Assembly (NCBI RefSeq): GCF_020511115.1
Contig: NZ_JAJAVH010000004.1
Coordinates: 124,001-188,000, forward strand
DNA: 64,000 nucleotides
Source: Luteimonas panaciterrae
Lineage (GTDB): Bacteria; Pseudomonadota; Gammaproteobacteria; Xanthomonadales; Xanthomonadaceae
Direction: 5' to 3'
The notes below the pieces were generated by a model that was not told the origin of the DNA, made no database searches, and saw only the letters and a list, made by a program, of their open reading frames with translations. Shown here in pieces: positions 53,677-62,406 of this stretch. The position numbers and the translations under genes were made by a program. Position 1 is the first letter of the stretch; the number at the start of each line of letters is the position of its first letter.

Positions 53677-55260
53677 ATGACCGATCTCCATAGCGACAAG
53701 ATCCTCATCCTCGATTTCGGTGCGCAGTACACGCAGCTGATCGCGCGCCGCATCCGTGAGCTCGGCGTCTATTGCGAGATCTGGGCCTGGGACCATGATC
53801 CGGCCGAGATCGCGAAGTTCGCGCCGAAGGGGATCATTCTTTCGGGTGGTCCGGAATCGACCACCGAACACGGTTCGCCGCGAGCGCCGCAGGAAGTCTT
53901 CGACGGCGGCCTGCCACTGCTCGGCATCTGCTACGGCATGCAGACGATGGCCAAGCAGCTCGGCGGCGAAACCGAGTCGGCCGATGCGCGCGAATACGGA
54001 CATGCCGAAGTGTCGCTGGTCGCCGCCGATCGTTTGTTCGAAGGGCTGAAAGATCATCCGGGTTCGCCGCCGCGGCTCGATGTCTGGATGAGCCATGGCG
54101 ACCACGTCTCCAAGGCACCGCCGGATTTCACCGTCACCGCGAAGACCGACCGCGTTCCCGTCGCCGCTTTCGCCAACGATGCCAAGCGCTGGTACGGCGT
54201 GCAGTTCCATCCCGAGGTCACGCACACCAAGTCCGGGCAGGCGTTGCTGCGCCGCTTCGTGGTCGACATCTGTGGTTGCGCGACGTTGTGGACGGCCGCC
54301 AACATCATCGACGACCAGATCGCGCGCGTGCGCGAGCAGGTGGGCAGCGACGAGGTGATCCTCGGCTTGTCCGGTGGTGTCGATTCCTCGGTGGTGGCGG
54401 CGTTGCTGCACAAGGCGATCGGCGATCAGCTCACCTGTGTTTTCGTCGACACCGGCCTGCTGCGCTGGCAGGAGGGCGATCAGGTGATGGCGACCTTCGC
54501 CGGCGCTTCCGACAAGCATGGTCTTGGCGTGAAGGTGATCCGCGTCGACGCGCACGAACGCTATTTCGAGAAATTGAAAGGTGTCGATGAGCCCGAAGCC
54601 AAGCGCAAGATCATCGGCAATTTGTTCGTCGAGATCTTCGACGAGGAATCGCACAAGCTCGCCAACGCCAAATGGCTGGCGCAGGGCACGATCTATCCCG
54701 ACGTGATCGAATCGGCCGGCAGCAAGACCGGCAAGGCGCACGTCATCAAGAGTCATCACAACGTCGGTGGCCTGCCGGAGCACATGAAGCTCGGCCTGGT
54801 GGAGCCGCTGCGCGAACTGTTCAAGGACGAGGTGCGCCGCCTCGGCGTCGAACTCGGCCTGCCGCGCGAGATGGTCTATCGCCATCCGTTCCCAGGCCCC
54901 GGCCTCGGCGTGCGCATCCTCGGCGAAGTGAAGCCGGAATACGCCGAACTGCTGGCCAGAGCCGATCACATCTTCATCGAGGAACTGCGCAAGGCCGATC
55001 TTTACGACAAGACCAGCCAGGCCTTCGCCGTGTTCCTGCCGGTGAAATCGGTAGGCGTGGTCGGCGACGCGCGCGCCTACGAATGGGTGATCGCGCTGCG
55101 TGCGGTGGAGACCATCGACTTCATGACCGCGCACTGGGCGCATTTGCCTTACGACTTCCTCGGCAAGGTCTCCAATCGGATCATCAACGAGGTGCGTGGC
55201 GTCTCCCGCGTGGTCTACGACATCAGCGGCAAGCCGCCCGCGACGATCGAGTGGGAGTAA
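53677..55260 (+). CDS. guaA: GMP synthase (glutamine-hydrolysing)
   Basis: A 527-residue enzyme converting XMP to GMP. The N-terminal amidotransferase (1-200) has [15 protein letters not shown], the nucleophile Cys in L-L-G-I-C-Y-G-M-Q and the FHPEVTHT His/Glu. The ATP pyrophosphatase has [10 protein letters not shown], and the C-terminal dimerisation domain ends KPPATIEWE. It follows guaB by 117 bases with no terminator seen between, the usual guaBA order. Confidence 0.98.
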   Translation: MTDLHSDKILILDFGAQYTQLIARRIRELGVYCEIWAWDHDPAEIAKFAPKGIILSGGPESTTEHGSPRAPQEVFDGGLPLLGICYGMQTMAKQLGGETESADAREYGHAEVSLVAADRLFEGLKDHPGSPPRLDVWMSHGDHVSKAPPDFTVTAKTDRVPVAAFANDAKRWYGVQFHPEVTHTKSGQALLRRFVVDICGCATLWTAANIIDDQIARVREQVGSDEVILGLSGGVDSSVVAALLHKAIGDQLTCVFVDTGLLRWQEGDQVMATFAGASDKHGLGVKVIRVDAHERYFEKLKGVDEPEAKRKIIGNLFVEIFDEESHKLANAKWLAQGTIYPDVIESAGSKTGKAHVIKSHHNVGGLPEHMKLGLVEPLRELFKDEVRRLGVELGLPREMVYRHPFPGPGLGVRILGEVKPEYAELLARADHIFIEELRKADLYDKTSQAFAVFLPVKSVGVVGDARAYEWVIALRAVETIDFMTAHWAHLPYDFLGKVSNRIINEVRGVSRVVYDISGKPPATIEWE

Positions 55261-55356
55261 GGGAGGCGTGGATGGCGCTGGAAGAAAATACGAACTGGGA
55301 TAGTTCATCGACTATCCATCGCGCAATGTAGTTCGGGGCGCCTTCCAGCTCTCTCG

Positions 55357-56061
55357 CTACAGATGCGATTGCGCTGGATACGTCTCCGCCATTCTGCGTT
55401 TCCATCGCAGACGCAACATGGCGGGGCGGGTATCGTGGCGATCTTCCAGGAATTCGGCGGCGATGATTCGGTTGGTAAAGAACGGCTGAAAATCCTGCTG
55501 CAGTTCACACCACGCGGCCAGGATGCGTGTGTCGTCGAAGAAGCCAATGCTGATCGGCCAGATGACGCGGCTGGTCGTATTGCCAAGCTCGTCGCGATAG
55601 CCGATCCGGATCTTGCGGCCCTCCCGAATCCAGGCGCGCGTGCGGGCGATGTCGATGCCGTCGGGCGCCGTGTCGGGCACTCGCCGTGTGCAGACCGGTG
55701 GATCCGCGACCAACGGACGCAAGGCATTCGGCACGACGGCCGCGATTTTCGCGATGAGATCGCGCGCCGCGAGCGCCAGCACCGGATCGCCCCGGCTTGC
55801 GACCCACTGCGCGCCGAGGGCTGCGGCTTCAACCTCGTCGGACGTCAGCATCAACGGCGGCATATCGAATGCCTTGTCGAGTACGTAGCCGAAACCCGCT
55901 TCTCCCTGGATCGGCACGCGTTGTCCCATCAGGTTGACGATGTCCCGATAAATCGTTCGGGTGGAGACTTCGAGTTCGGCCGCGATCTCGCCGGCGGTCA
56001 CCGGGCGGCGAGATCGTCGCAGGATCTGGATGATCTGGAATAGCCTGTCGGCGCGGCTCAT
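55357..56061 (-). CDS. WYL-domain transcriptional regulator (YafY-type)
   Basis: A 234-residue regulator. The HTH_11 domain (about 4-58) is RADRLFQIIQILRRSRRPVTAGEIAAELEVSTRTIYRDIVNL; the WYL domain follows (about 140-230) with RKIRIGYRDELGNTTSRVIWPISIGFFDDTRILAAWCELQQDF. WYL domains bind small ligands or nucleic acid. It is transcribed in the same direction as, and behind, the hydrolase at 56103 (41-base gap), so may be co-transcribed and regulate it. Confidence 0.9.
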   Translation of the reverse strand: MSRADRLFQIIQILRRSRRPVTAGEIAAELEVSTRTIYRDIVNLMGQRVPIQGEAGFGYVLDKAFDMPPLMLTSDEVEAAALGAQWVASRGDPVLALAARDLIAKIAAVVPNALRPLVADPPVCTRRVPDTAPDGIDIARTRAWIREGRKIRIGYRDELGNTTSRVIWPISIGFFDDTRILAAWCELQQDFQPFFTNRIIAAEFLEDRHDTRPAMLRLRWKRRMAETYPAQSHL

Positions 56062-56102
56062 GTCAGTGCGGTTCCCTGGAAGCCTCTTGCCAAGTCAATC
56101 CG

Positions 56103-57050
56103 CTAAGCCACATGCAATGCCCAATCCTTCAGGATGGAAGCATAGAGCGGCGTATCCTCTTGATGAAGTATGTGGCCCTTCTCCGGCAGCGACAGGTAGT
56201 CGAAACGCTGCCCGGCCTTCTCGACCAATTGGCGCGCGTAGCTGACCTGGGAGTCCGTCGTGGCGCCGCGCACGATGCCGGTTTCCGGATCGATCCCGCG
56301 GGCATGATGCGTGAAGAGCATGGAGGTCTTGGCGGACTGCAGCATCAGTTTGTGGCTGCAACCCGCCATCGCGGTACCGGTGAACATCGCGCGGGCATGC
56401 TCGGGGTCGAACTCCTTGAGACTTTGCGGCGGTTCGTCTCCGGCAGGAATCCGTCCCTGCATCCAGGCCGGAAGCATGGACGGCGCGTTGGACTGCATGC
56501 CTTTCCAATCGCCGACGCGCCATTGGTCGCCTAGATACGTCATGAAAAGATTGAACAGGTAGCCGGGGGCGAATTGACGCATTCCGGTTCCGTAGGCCGG
56601 CACCAGTTCGGATGTGAAAAGAGTGGCATCCTCGAGATAGACCGCGCGCACCAATCCCGGAGGGGCGTAGGCGGAGAGCCACGCCGCCATCAAGCCGCCG
56701 AGTGATTGCCCGGCGACAAGCGTGGGCCGTTTGATGACCCGCTCGATGAAGCGCACGAGATCGTTGCCCCAATTGTCCAGGGTGTAGCGGCCCGGTGTCC
56801 GGCTCGAACGCCCCTGGCCGCGGACGTCGACCGCGTAGATTTGCAAGTCGGCTTCGAGCAGTTTCATAGCCGCTTCGTAGCCCCACCAGGATTCGGCCAA
56901 GCCTGGGACCAGCAGCAATGCCGGCGAGGATTCGGAACCGGTCACCGCATAGTTCAGAACCACCTCGCCGAGGTCGACCGTGGACTCGGGATAGGCGTGG
57001 GCGATATAGGTTTCTTTTGGAAAGTCCGGACCGTAGTAACGACGACTCAT
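56103..57050 (-). CDS. Alpha/beta hydrolase (epoxide hydrolase/haloalkane dehalogenase-like fold)
   Basis: A 315-residue hydrolase. Order: ALLLVPGLAESWWGY (oxyanion loop), YAVDVRGQGRSS, nucleophile A-G-Q-S-L-G-G (Ser116, so an esterase/lipase-like rather than Asp-type enzyme), and His in LPEKGHILHQED near the C-terminus. The ATG at 57050 has AAAGGA about 9 bases ahead. The substrate is unknown. A 23-bp palindrome (57164-57186) lies in its upstream region, and a WYL regulator follows it. Confidence 0.87.
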   Translation of the reverse strand: MSRRYYGPDFPKETYIAHAYPESTVDLGEVVLNYAVTGSESSPALLLVPGLAESWWGYEAAMKLLEADLQIYAVDVRGQGRSSRTPGRYTLDNWGNDLVRFIERVIKRPTLVAGQSLGGLMAAWLSAYAPPGLVRAVYLEDATLFTSELVPAYGTGMRQFAPGYLFNLFMTYLGDQWRVGDWKGMQSNAPSMLPAWMQGRIPAGDEPPQSLKEFDPEHARAMFTGTAMAGCSHKLMLQSAKTSMLFTHHARGIDPETGIVRGATTDSQVSYARQLVEKAGQRFDYLSLPEKGHILHQEDTPLYASILKDWALHVA

Positions 57051-57163
57051 GACGGTAATGTTCCTTTCGTAGGGGGCTTGATGCCTGCAAGATTCAAGCT
57101 CGAAGGCGATGCGAGCTGTCAGGAGGGAGCTCGCGGCTGCGAGGAGGGCGTTATACGTCTGTG

Positions 57164-57186
57164 CTACTGACACCGTCTGTCAGTAG
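57164..57186. promoter_or_regulatory. 23-bp palindromic operator candidate
   Basis: CTACTGACA (57164-57172), CCGTC, TGTCAGTAG (57178-57186): nine perfect pairs. The size and symmetry are those of TetR-type operators. It lies 3-4 bases upstream of a TATAAC on the minus strand side and 113 bases before the hydrolase ATG. Confidence 0.7.
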
Positions 57187-57424
57187 GAAGTCGGCGAAGT
57201 TCGGCAAGATGCAGCGGCGCTGCTTTAGTCGCCCCTGGGCTGTTCAAGGCCCGGTCCCAAACGGCGCATCGAGGCGTGAGATTGAAGCGGCGAGGAATTC
57301 GCCATGCTTCCCGTTCGAATGTTCTGCCCAGGAGGGGCAATTAGCGTCGTGAATTGACGACGAATTTTGTGTATTGAATAAGACTCGTAACCCAATATGA
57401 TGGTGATGTTTGACGTGAAGAAAA

Positions 57425-57440
57425 TGTGACGTTTATCACC
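57425..57440. promoter_or_regulatory. CRP/Clp-type binding site upstream of the DUF11 gene
   Basis: TGTGACGTTTATCACC against TGTGA-N6-TCACA: nine of ten consensus bases. In xanthomonads the CRP homologue Clp, which answers to cyclic di-GMP, binds this same sequence. Confidence 0.6.
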
Positions 57441-57504
57441 ATTTTACTCCGGCCGATGCAGCCACGGGCAATCCATCAGCGTCTGGAGCACATTGGAGGG
57501 GAGT

Positions 57505-59433
57505 TTGGATTCGATCGTGCAGGTTAAGCCGCGCTCGCGACGCTTTGACAACGGTCTGTCGCGCGCTGGATTCACAGTCATCGCCGGGCTGCTGCTGGTA
57601 TTCGCCACATCCGTGCAAGCGCAGGTGCAGCGGACCTTCGTCAATCCCAGTTTCGAACAGCCCAATCTGGGCACGACTGCCTGCGTCGCATTCGCGACCG
57701 ATGCCCAGGTGCCAGGATGGAGCACCACGCATCCTTCCGGGACCAGTAGTGGTTGCACTCTTCCTGCCGCCACCGGACCACTGATCGAGCTGTGGGCGAA
57801 CAATTTCAACAGCGTGCCCGCGCGCGTCGGCAATAACCACGCCGAACTCAATGCTTCGCAGGCATCCCGGATCTATCAGACCGTCTGCCTCGTCAACGGT
57901 GAGACGATCAACTGGCGTTTCTCGCACCGTGGTCGCCAATCGGCCACCATCGCGGACGTCATGGATTTCAATATCGGCCCGACGGCTACCGGCACCACCA
58001 CGCGCATCGTCCAGGCCAGCGACGCGAACGACGGCAATCCCGGCGCCGCCAGCATGTGCATCACCGGCGGCACCTGTTCACGTGCCACAGGCCCGAACGG
58101 GTGGGGCGACTATAGCGGCAGCTTCACCTGGAATAGCGGCACCGGCAGCCAGACCATCGGTTTCGAGGCAATTTCCTCGCAGGGCGGGATTTCCGTCGGC
58201 AACTTCCTCGACGACATCCAGATCACGTTGCAGCCCTACATCGAATTCTCCAGCAGCACGTACCAGACCGTCGAAGGCGCCACCATCAATGTTCCTGTGC
58301 TGCAAGTGACGGGAACGGTCCCGACCGGCGGCATCACCGTGCCGATCGTGATCACCGGCACCGCCACGCTCGGGCAGGACTACACCACCGCCAGCGGTAC
58401 CAACACCATCAATGTCACGATCCCGGCAGGCGTGTATGACAGCAACACGTTCAACCTGACCATGTCCTCGCTGCAGGACACGGTGATCGAGAACAACGAG
58501 ACCCTGGTGCTGACCATCCAGCCGTCGACGGGCTACGTGCTGACGTCCACGGTCACTTGCGGCGGTACGGCCAACAACAACGTGACGTGGACGCTGCTGG
58601 ACGACGATGTCGATCTGCGGGCGAGCAAGAGCGTCAGCAACGCCACGCCGGCCGGTGGCGTTGCGACCACTTTCACGGTCACCTTCGAGAACAATACCGC
58701 CGCGACGCTGCTGGCGCCCACGACATCGCACAATGCGGTGGCGGCGGTTTCCGATGCCATTCCTTCCGGACTCACGTTCACGAGTTGGACTTGTGTCGCC
58801 AGTAACGGCGCGAGCTGTCCGGGCGGAACGACCAACGGAACGACCAGCGGCACCGGCGCGATCAGCGGCAACGCGACACTGCCCGCGGGCAACGCGGCGG
58901 CCGGCGGACGCGTGGTCTATACGATCACGGCGACACCGAGCGCCACGCAGTGCACGGCCGTCACCAACACCGCCACCATCACGACGCCGTCGGCGTTGAA
59001 CGAAGGCACCTCGGTGCAGACCGGATTCGTCTCACCGGCGCCGGGGGGCGCGGCCAACAACACCGCACAGGCTTCGGTCGATCCGGTGTGCAGCAATCTG
59101 AGCCTCACCAAGACCAACACCCCCGGTTCCGGCGCGACCGATCAGACCAACGACACGGTGACTCGCGGAACGAGCACCGTCTACAGCATCGTGGTCAGCA
59201 ACAACGGCCCGGATGCCGCCAACAATGCCGTCCTGCGCGATCCGGCACCGAGCGGCCTGAATTGCACGGCGGTCAGCTGCGGCAGCGCGACCGGCGGTGC
59301 GATCTGTCCCGTTTCGGGAACGGGAGCAGGGCAGCTGTCGGTGGCCAATCTGCAATCGGGAGGCGGCGTGGTGTTGCCGATAGTGCCGGCCAACAGTTCG
59401 CTGACCGTGAGCCTGACCTGCACCGTGCTGTGA
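57505..59433 (+). CDS. Secreted DUF11/Calx-beta repeat protein
   Basis: A 642-residue exported, Thr/Asn/Ala-rich protein. The signal peptide has a long basic lead and a hydrophobic core GFTVIAGLLLVFA, cleaved near VQA. An N-terminal lectin-like part (to about 245; N-P-S-F-E-Q-P start, 'choice-of-anchor' type) is followed by a Calx-beta-like domain (STYQTVEGATINVPVLQVTG, IENNETLVLTI) and two DUF11 domains (SNATPAGGVATTFTVTFENN; TRGTSTVYSIVVSNNGPDAANN). There is no C-terminal anchor or sorting tag. The start is not firm: TTG 57505 has GGAGG five bases before; TTG 57493 and GTG 57517 are alternatives. A stem-loop overlaps the stop (59420-59439). Confidence 0.82.
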   Translation: MDSIVQVKPRSRRFDNGLSRAGFTVIAGLLLVFATSVQAQVQRTFVNPSFEQPNLGTTACVAFATDAQVPGWSTTHPSGTSSGCTLPAATGPLIELWANNFNSVPARVGNNHAELNASQASRIYQTVCLVNGETINWRFSHRGRQSATIADVMDFNIGPTATGTTTRIVQASDANDGNPGAASMCITGGTCSRATGPNGWGDYSGSFTWNSGTGSQTIGFEAISSQGGISVGNFLDDIQITLQPYIEFSSSTYQTVEGATINVPVLQVTGTVPTGGITVPIVITGTATLGQDYTTASGTNTINVTIPAGVYDSNTFNLTMSSLQDTVIENNETLVLTIQPSTGYVLTSTVTCGGTANNNVTWTLLDDDVDLRASKSVSNATPAGGVATTFTVTFENNTAATLLAPTTSHNAVAAVSDAIPSGLTFTSWTCVASNGASCPGGTTNGTTSGTGAISGNATLPAGNAAAGGRVVYTITATPSATQCTAVTNTATITTPSALNEGTSVQTGFVSPAPGGAANNTAQASVDPVCSNLSLTKTNTPGSGATDQTNDTVTRGTSTVYSIVVSNNGPDAANNAVLRDPAPSGLNCTAVSCGSATGGAICPVSGTGAGQLSVANLQSGGGVVLPIVPANSSLTVSLTCTVL

Positions 59434-59643
59434 CGGTGCACGCGCTTTACGCCGAAGCATGGAGCGCGTGGTAACGACAGTACGTCGCGCGGATGAAATG
59501 ACGTGCATCACATGGTGGCGCCGATGTTGCAGTGCGTCTAGACGTCCCATTTGTCCGCGCTAGGATCGAGATGGATGCATGGCGCCGTCTCACGGACGGC
59601 ATATGGACTCGGCGGGATCTCCGTTCCGGAGGCAAGGAGGGCC

Positions 59644-60033
59644 ATGAAAATTCTCGTCAATCTTGTTCTGGTCGCGGCGTGCCTCGCTGCGGGACTCTGG
59701 GCCGGCCCTCATTTGCGCGCCACCTATGACCGCTGGTTCCCGCCCCCGGAGTTCGTGACGGGGAATTACCAGGCGCTCTATCGCCAGACGGGAAAACCCG
59801 TGGTGATGTTCTCGACTTCCGAATGTCCTTACTGCCGCAAGGCACGCGAGCTGTTCAAGCGCGAAGGCGTGGACTATCGGGACTTTGTCATCGATCAATC
59901 GCCGGATGCCGACAAGCAGTTCGAAGCTCTAGGGGGTGGAGGAGTGCCGCAGTTGTTCATCGGCGATCGCCGCATCACTGGCTTTCGTGAGAAAGCGATC
60001 CGTGATTCGCTTGCATTGATCCGACAGAAGTGA
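59644..60033 (+). CDS. Membrane-anchored or periplasmic glutaredoxin-like protein
   Basis: A 129-residue protein with an N-terminal hydrophobic helix (residues 4-21, signal or anchor), then a glutaredoxin fold. Active site C-P-Y-C (Cys61, Cys64) is in MFSTSECPYCRKARELFKREG; the cis-Pro loop is G-G-G-V-P-Q-L-F-I-G. AGGAGG five bases before the ATG fixes the start. An exported glutaredoxin is unusual since glutathione-dependent reduction is mainly cytosolic. The next gene downstream encodes a six-cysteine secreted peptide. Confidence 0.9.
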   Translation: MKILVNLVLVAACLAAGLWAGPHLRATYDRWFPPPEFVTGNYQALYRQTGKPVVMFSTSECPYCRKARELFKREGVDYRDFVIDQSPDADKQFEALGGGGVPQLFIGDRRITGFREKAIRDSLALIRQK

Positions 60034-60170
60034 CTCGAGACACTCGCATGTCGGTCGCGAAAGGAGATGCGGCCAGCGCACGGAATGGCATCGGCTATTC
60101 CGGCATCGGGGATGGCCCGGCTAGGGAATTGCTGGACTGTCATGGTTGCACGATTCAAGGAGATAAGCTG

Positions 60171-60332
60171 ATGAAAACGAAGAATCGCCGTGTCAGGTTG
60201 TTGTTGGCAGGTTGTGCGTTCGCCCTTGGGCTGGGCATCAGTTTCACGGCGTTCGCGCGTCCATGTTGCAGCAACTGTGATCCTGAGGATCCGGATTCGT
60301 TCTGTTGGGCGATCTGCAGTCCAGAGTGCTGA
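60171..60332 (+). CDS. Small secreted six-cysteine peptide
   Basis: A 53-residue pre-peptide. Residues 1-29 form a clear signal peptide (MKTKNRRVR, hydrophobic core, A-F-A). The mature part is only 24 residues, acidic, and has six Cys in the pattern CC-x2-C-x8-C-x3-C-x3-C. AAGGAG eight bases before the ATG marks a real gene; the longer in-frame reading has no ribosome binding site. A terminator follows 15 bases after the stop. It lies 137 bases after the exported glutaredoxin gene, same strand. I do not recognise the family; a disulfide-rich or metal-binding peptide is possible. Confidence 0.82.
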   Translation: MKTKNRRVRLLLAGCAFALGLGISFTAFARPCCSNCDPEDPDSFCWAICSPEC

Positions 60333-60347
60333 GGCTCGTGCGTCATG

Positions 60348-60371
60348 GAGGGGCGGCCATCGCCCCTCTTT
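60348..60371 (+). terminator. Intrinsic terminator after the six-Cys peptide gene
   Basis: GAGGGGCG (60348-60355), loop GCCAT, CGCCCCTC (60361-60368), then TTT. Confidence 0.75.
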
Positions 60372-60441
60372 CGTAACGGCAATCGGGAGACGGGCTAAGA
60401 TTCTTATCTTGTGGTCCAAGAACCTTGCACCGGATTTGCCG

Positions 60442-60954
60442 ATGACGCTTTCGCTCTACGATGTCTCCGTTCCCGCGCTCGTGCGCGGGCTCGAGAATCT
60501 CTCACGACAGATCGACAAGGGCGCCGCGCACGCGCGCGAGGCTGGGATCGATCCCGCAGAACTGGTCCAGGCGCGCCTGGCCCCCGACATGTTGTCCTTG
60601 GCCGGCCAGGTGCAGCGCGCCAGCGATACGGCGAAGTTCGGTGCCGCACGCCTGTCACAAAGTGAATCGCCGAGCTTCCCGGACAACGAAGCCACGCTGG
60701 ACGAATTGCAGACGCGAATCGCCAAGACGATCGACTATCTGCGCAGCGTCCCGTCGGATCGGATCGAGGGTGGCGACGATCGTGAGATCCGTTTCCGTTC
60801 TGGTTCGCGGGAATTGCAGTTCACCGCCCGCGATTACGTCCGCGGTTTCCTGTTGCCGAATTTCTACTTCCATCTGACGACCGCCTACGGCCTGCTACGC
60901 CACAAGGGTGTGCCGCTCGGGAAGCTGGATTATCTGGGCACGATCCAGGGCTGA
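60442..60954 (+). CDS. DUF1993 family protein
   Basis: A 170-residue cytosolic protein, MTLSLYDVSVPALVRGLENLS at the start, with LAPDMLSLAGQVQRASDTAK, the region ATLDELQTRIAKTIDYL and FLLPNFYFHLTTAYGLLRHKGVPLGKLDY: the DUF1993 four-helix (DinB-like) pattern. His residues in FHLTTAYGLLRH could bind metal. The function is unknown. The ATG at 60442 starts the family N-terminus. Confidence 0.87.
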   Translation: MTLSLYDVSVPALVRGLENLSRQIDKGAAHAREAGIDPAELVQARLAPDMLSLAGQVQRASDTAKFGAARLSQSESPSFPDNEATLDELQTRIAKTIDYLRSVPSDRIEGGDDREIRFRSGSRELQFTARDYVRGFLLPNFYFHLTTAYGLLRHKGVPLGKLDYLGTIQG

Positions 60955-60965
60955 GAGACAGGCTG

Positions 60966-61721
60966 TTAGCCGCTCACATAAGCTCGCATGAAAAACGCGA
61001 CGGTGATGCACGCCGTCAACAGCAATGTTCCGGCGCGCACGAAGCGCGCGGGCAGGCGGCGGCCGATCAGTGCGCCGCCATAGCCACCGATCGCCGCGGC
61101 GATCAGCATGATGATCGTCTCCGGCCAGTGGACGGCGCGAGCGGCGACGAAGATCAGCACCGCCATCGTGTTGGCTGCGCTGACCATGAGAGTGCGCGGT
61201 GCGTTCAAGCTCTTCAGATCGCGCCCGTCCAGCAATCCCCAGGCGGCCATCATCATGATGCCGACGGCGCCGCCGAAATAGCCGCCGTAAACACCCAAGC
61301 CGAACTGGATGGCCAGCATTGCCCAGGCCGGGACATGCCAGCGGCGACGCAGCCATTCACCCAGCCGGTTGCCGAGGCTGAGCGCCAGGAACGCCAAGAG
61401 CAGCAGCCATGGCAGCACGAAGTCGAACGTTTTCGACGGTGTCCACAACAGCAGAAGTGCGCCGATCACGCCGCCGGCGAGCGTCACCACCAGCAAGGAA
61501 CGCAAGGAGGCCGCGCCTACCGGTCCCAAGCCATCCCGATATGCCCAGGCACTGGCGATTCCACCGGGGTACAGCGCGACGGTGCTGGATGCGTTCGCTT
61601 GCACCGACGGAACGCCCGCCGCGATCAATGCAGGAAGGCTGACGAACGAACCGCCGCCGGCGAGGGCATTCATGGCGCCCGCAGTCAAGCCGGCGAAGAA
61701 CAAGAGTACGAACGCATCCAT
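60966..61721 (-). CDS. TauE/SafE-family (TSUP) membrane transporter
   Basis: A 251-residue inner-membrane protein with about eight helices. The opening LFFAGLTAGAMNALAGGGSFVSLPALIAAGVPSVQANASSTVALYPG is the conserved TSUP repeat; GVYGGYFGGAVGIMMMAAWG is the second. Family members move sulfite, sulfoacetate or other organic anions; the substrate here cannot be told. Convergent with the DUF1993 gene. Confidence 0.92.
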   Translation of the reverse strand: MDAFVLLFFAGLTAGAMNALAGGGSFVSLPALIAAGVPSVQANASSTVALYPGGIASAWAYRDGLGPVGAASLRSLLVVTLAGGVIGALLLLWTPSKTFDFVLPWLLLLAFLALSLGNRLGEWLRRRWHVPAWAMLAIQFGLGVYGGYFGGAVGIMMMAAWGLLDGRDLKSLNAPRTLMVSAANTMAVLIFVAARAVHWPETIIMLIAAAIGGYGGALIGRRLPARFVRAGTLLLTACITVAFFMRAYVSG

Positions 61722-61944
61722 GCGGAAAGGCTAGTAAGGCATTTCATCGCCGTAGTCCAGCGACATCGTATGTTTGGCTGAACACTGTGTCCTTCCAGCG
61801 ATCGATGCATAGGCCGGAAGTCATGCGCGCAGACTTCTACTTTGGTTGATGTGCCCGTGAACGCGACGGCGATTCGCATAGCGCGCTACATGCTTGCGCT
61901 ATAGTCGGGCGAATCGCCCACCCAGCCAACTCGCAAGGTGAATC

Positions 61945-62406
61945 ATGATCACTCTGACCGTCAATGGACAGGAACAGCATTACGAAGGCGATCCCAACAT
62001 GCCGCTGCTGTGGTACCTGCGCGACAGGCTGGGATACACGGGGACCAAATTCGGATGCGGCATGTCGCTGTGCGGCGCTTGCACCATCCACCTCGACGGT
62101 GTCGCCATGCGCGGCTGCGTCACGCCGGTGGCGGCGGCCGAAGGCAAGCAGGTGACGACGATCGAAGGCCTGTCACCGGATGTCAGTCATCCGTTGCAGA
62201 AAGCCTGGCAGGAACTCGACGTCGCGCAATGCGGCTACTGCCAGCCGGGCCAGATCATGCAAGCGGCTTCGCTGCTGAAGACCAATCCGAATCCCAGCGA
62301 TGCCGACATCGACGGCGCCATGGCCGGCAACATCTGCCGCTGCGGCACGTACACACGCATCCGCGCCGCCATCAAGCTGGCCGCGGGGCAGGGAGGTGCG
62401 GCATGA
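61945..62406 (+). CDS. (2Fe-2S) subunit of a molybdenum hydroxylase (isoquinoline 1-oxidoreductase alpha-like)
   Basis: A 153-residue small subunit carrying two [2Fe-2S] clusters. The plant-type cluster uses Cys38, Cys43, Cys46 and Cys58 ([17 protein letters not shown]); the second uses Cys96, Cys99, Cys131 and Cys133 ([23 protein letters not shown]). It passes electrons out of the large subunit, in IorAB-type enzymes to an external acceptor. Its stop overlaps the large-subunit ATG by four bases (ATGA). It has no signal peptide, so it would be co-exported with the Tat-bearing partner. Confidence 0.95.
   Translation: MITLTVNGQEQHYEGDPNMPLLWYLRDRLGYTGTKFGCGMSLCGACTIHLDGVAMRGCVTPVAAAEGKQVTTIEGLSPDVSHPLQKAWQELDVAQCGYCQPGQIMQAASLLKTNPNPSDADIDGAMAGNICRCGTYTRIRAAIKLAAGQGGAA

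Larger units (their letters stand above)
57051..57504. other. 454-bp intergenic region between divergent hydrolase and DUF11 genes
   Basis: No credible gene. The left third carries a 23-bp palindrome and a -10-like TATAAC (minus strand) for the hydrolase. The right part, from about 57355, is AT-rich and carries a CRP/Clp-like site and presumably the DUF11 gene promoter. Confidence 0.6.

Noticed and set aside
60030..60170. 47-codon upstream extension of the six-Cys peptide
   Set aside because: Lacks a ribosome binding site and would bury the signal peptide; the ATG at 60171 has a perfect AAGGAG.
61880..61944. Molybdenum cofactor riboswitch before the hydroxylase genes
   Set aside because: Only a TATAGT -10 and a 5-bp hairpin are seen; the space is too short for the Moco RNA motif.
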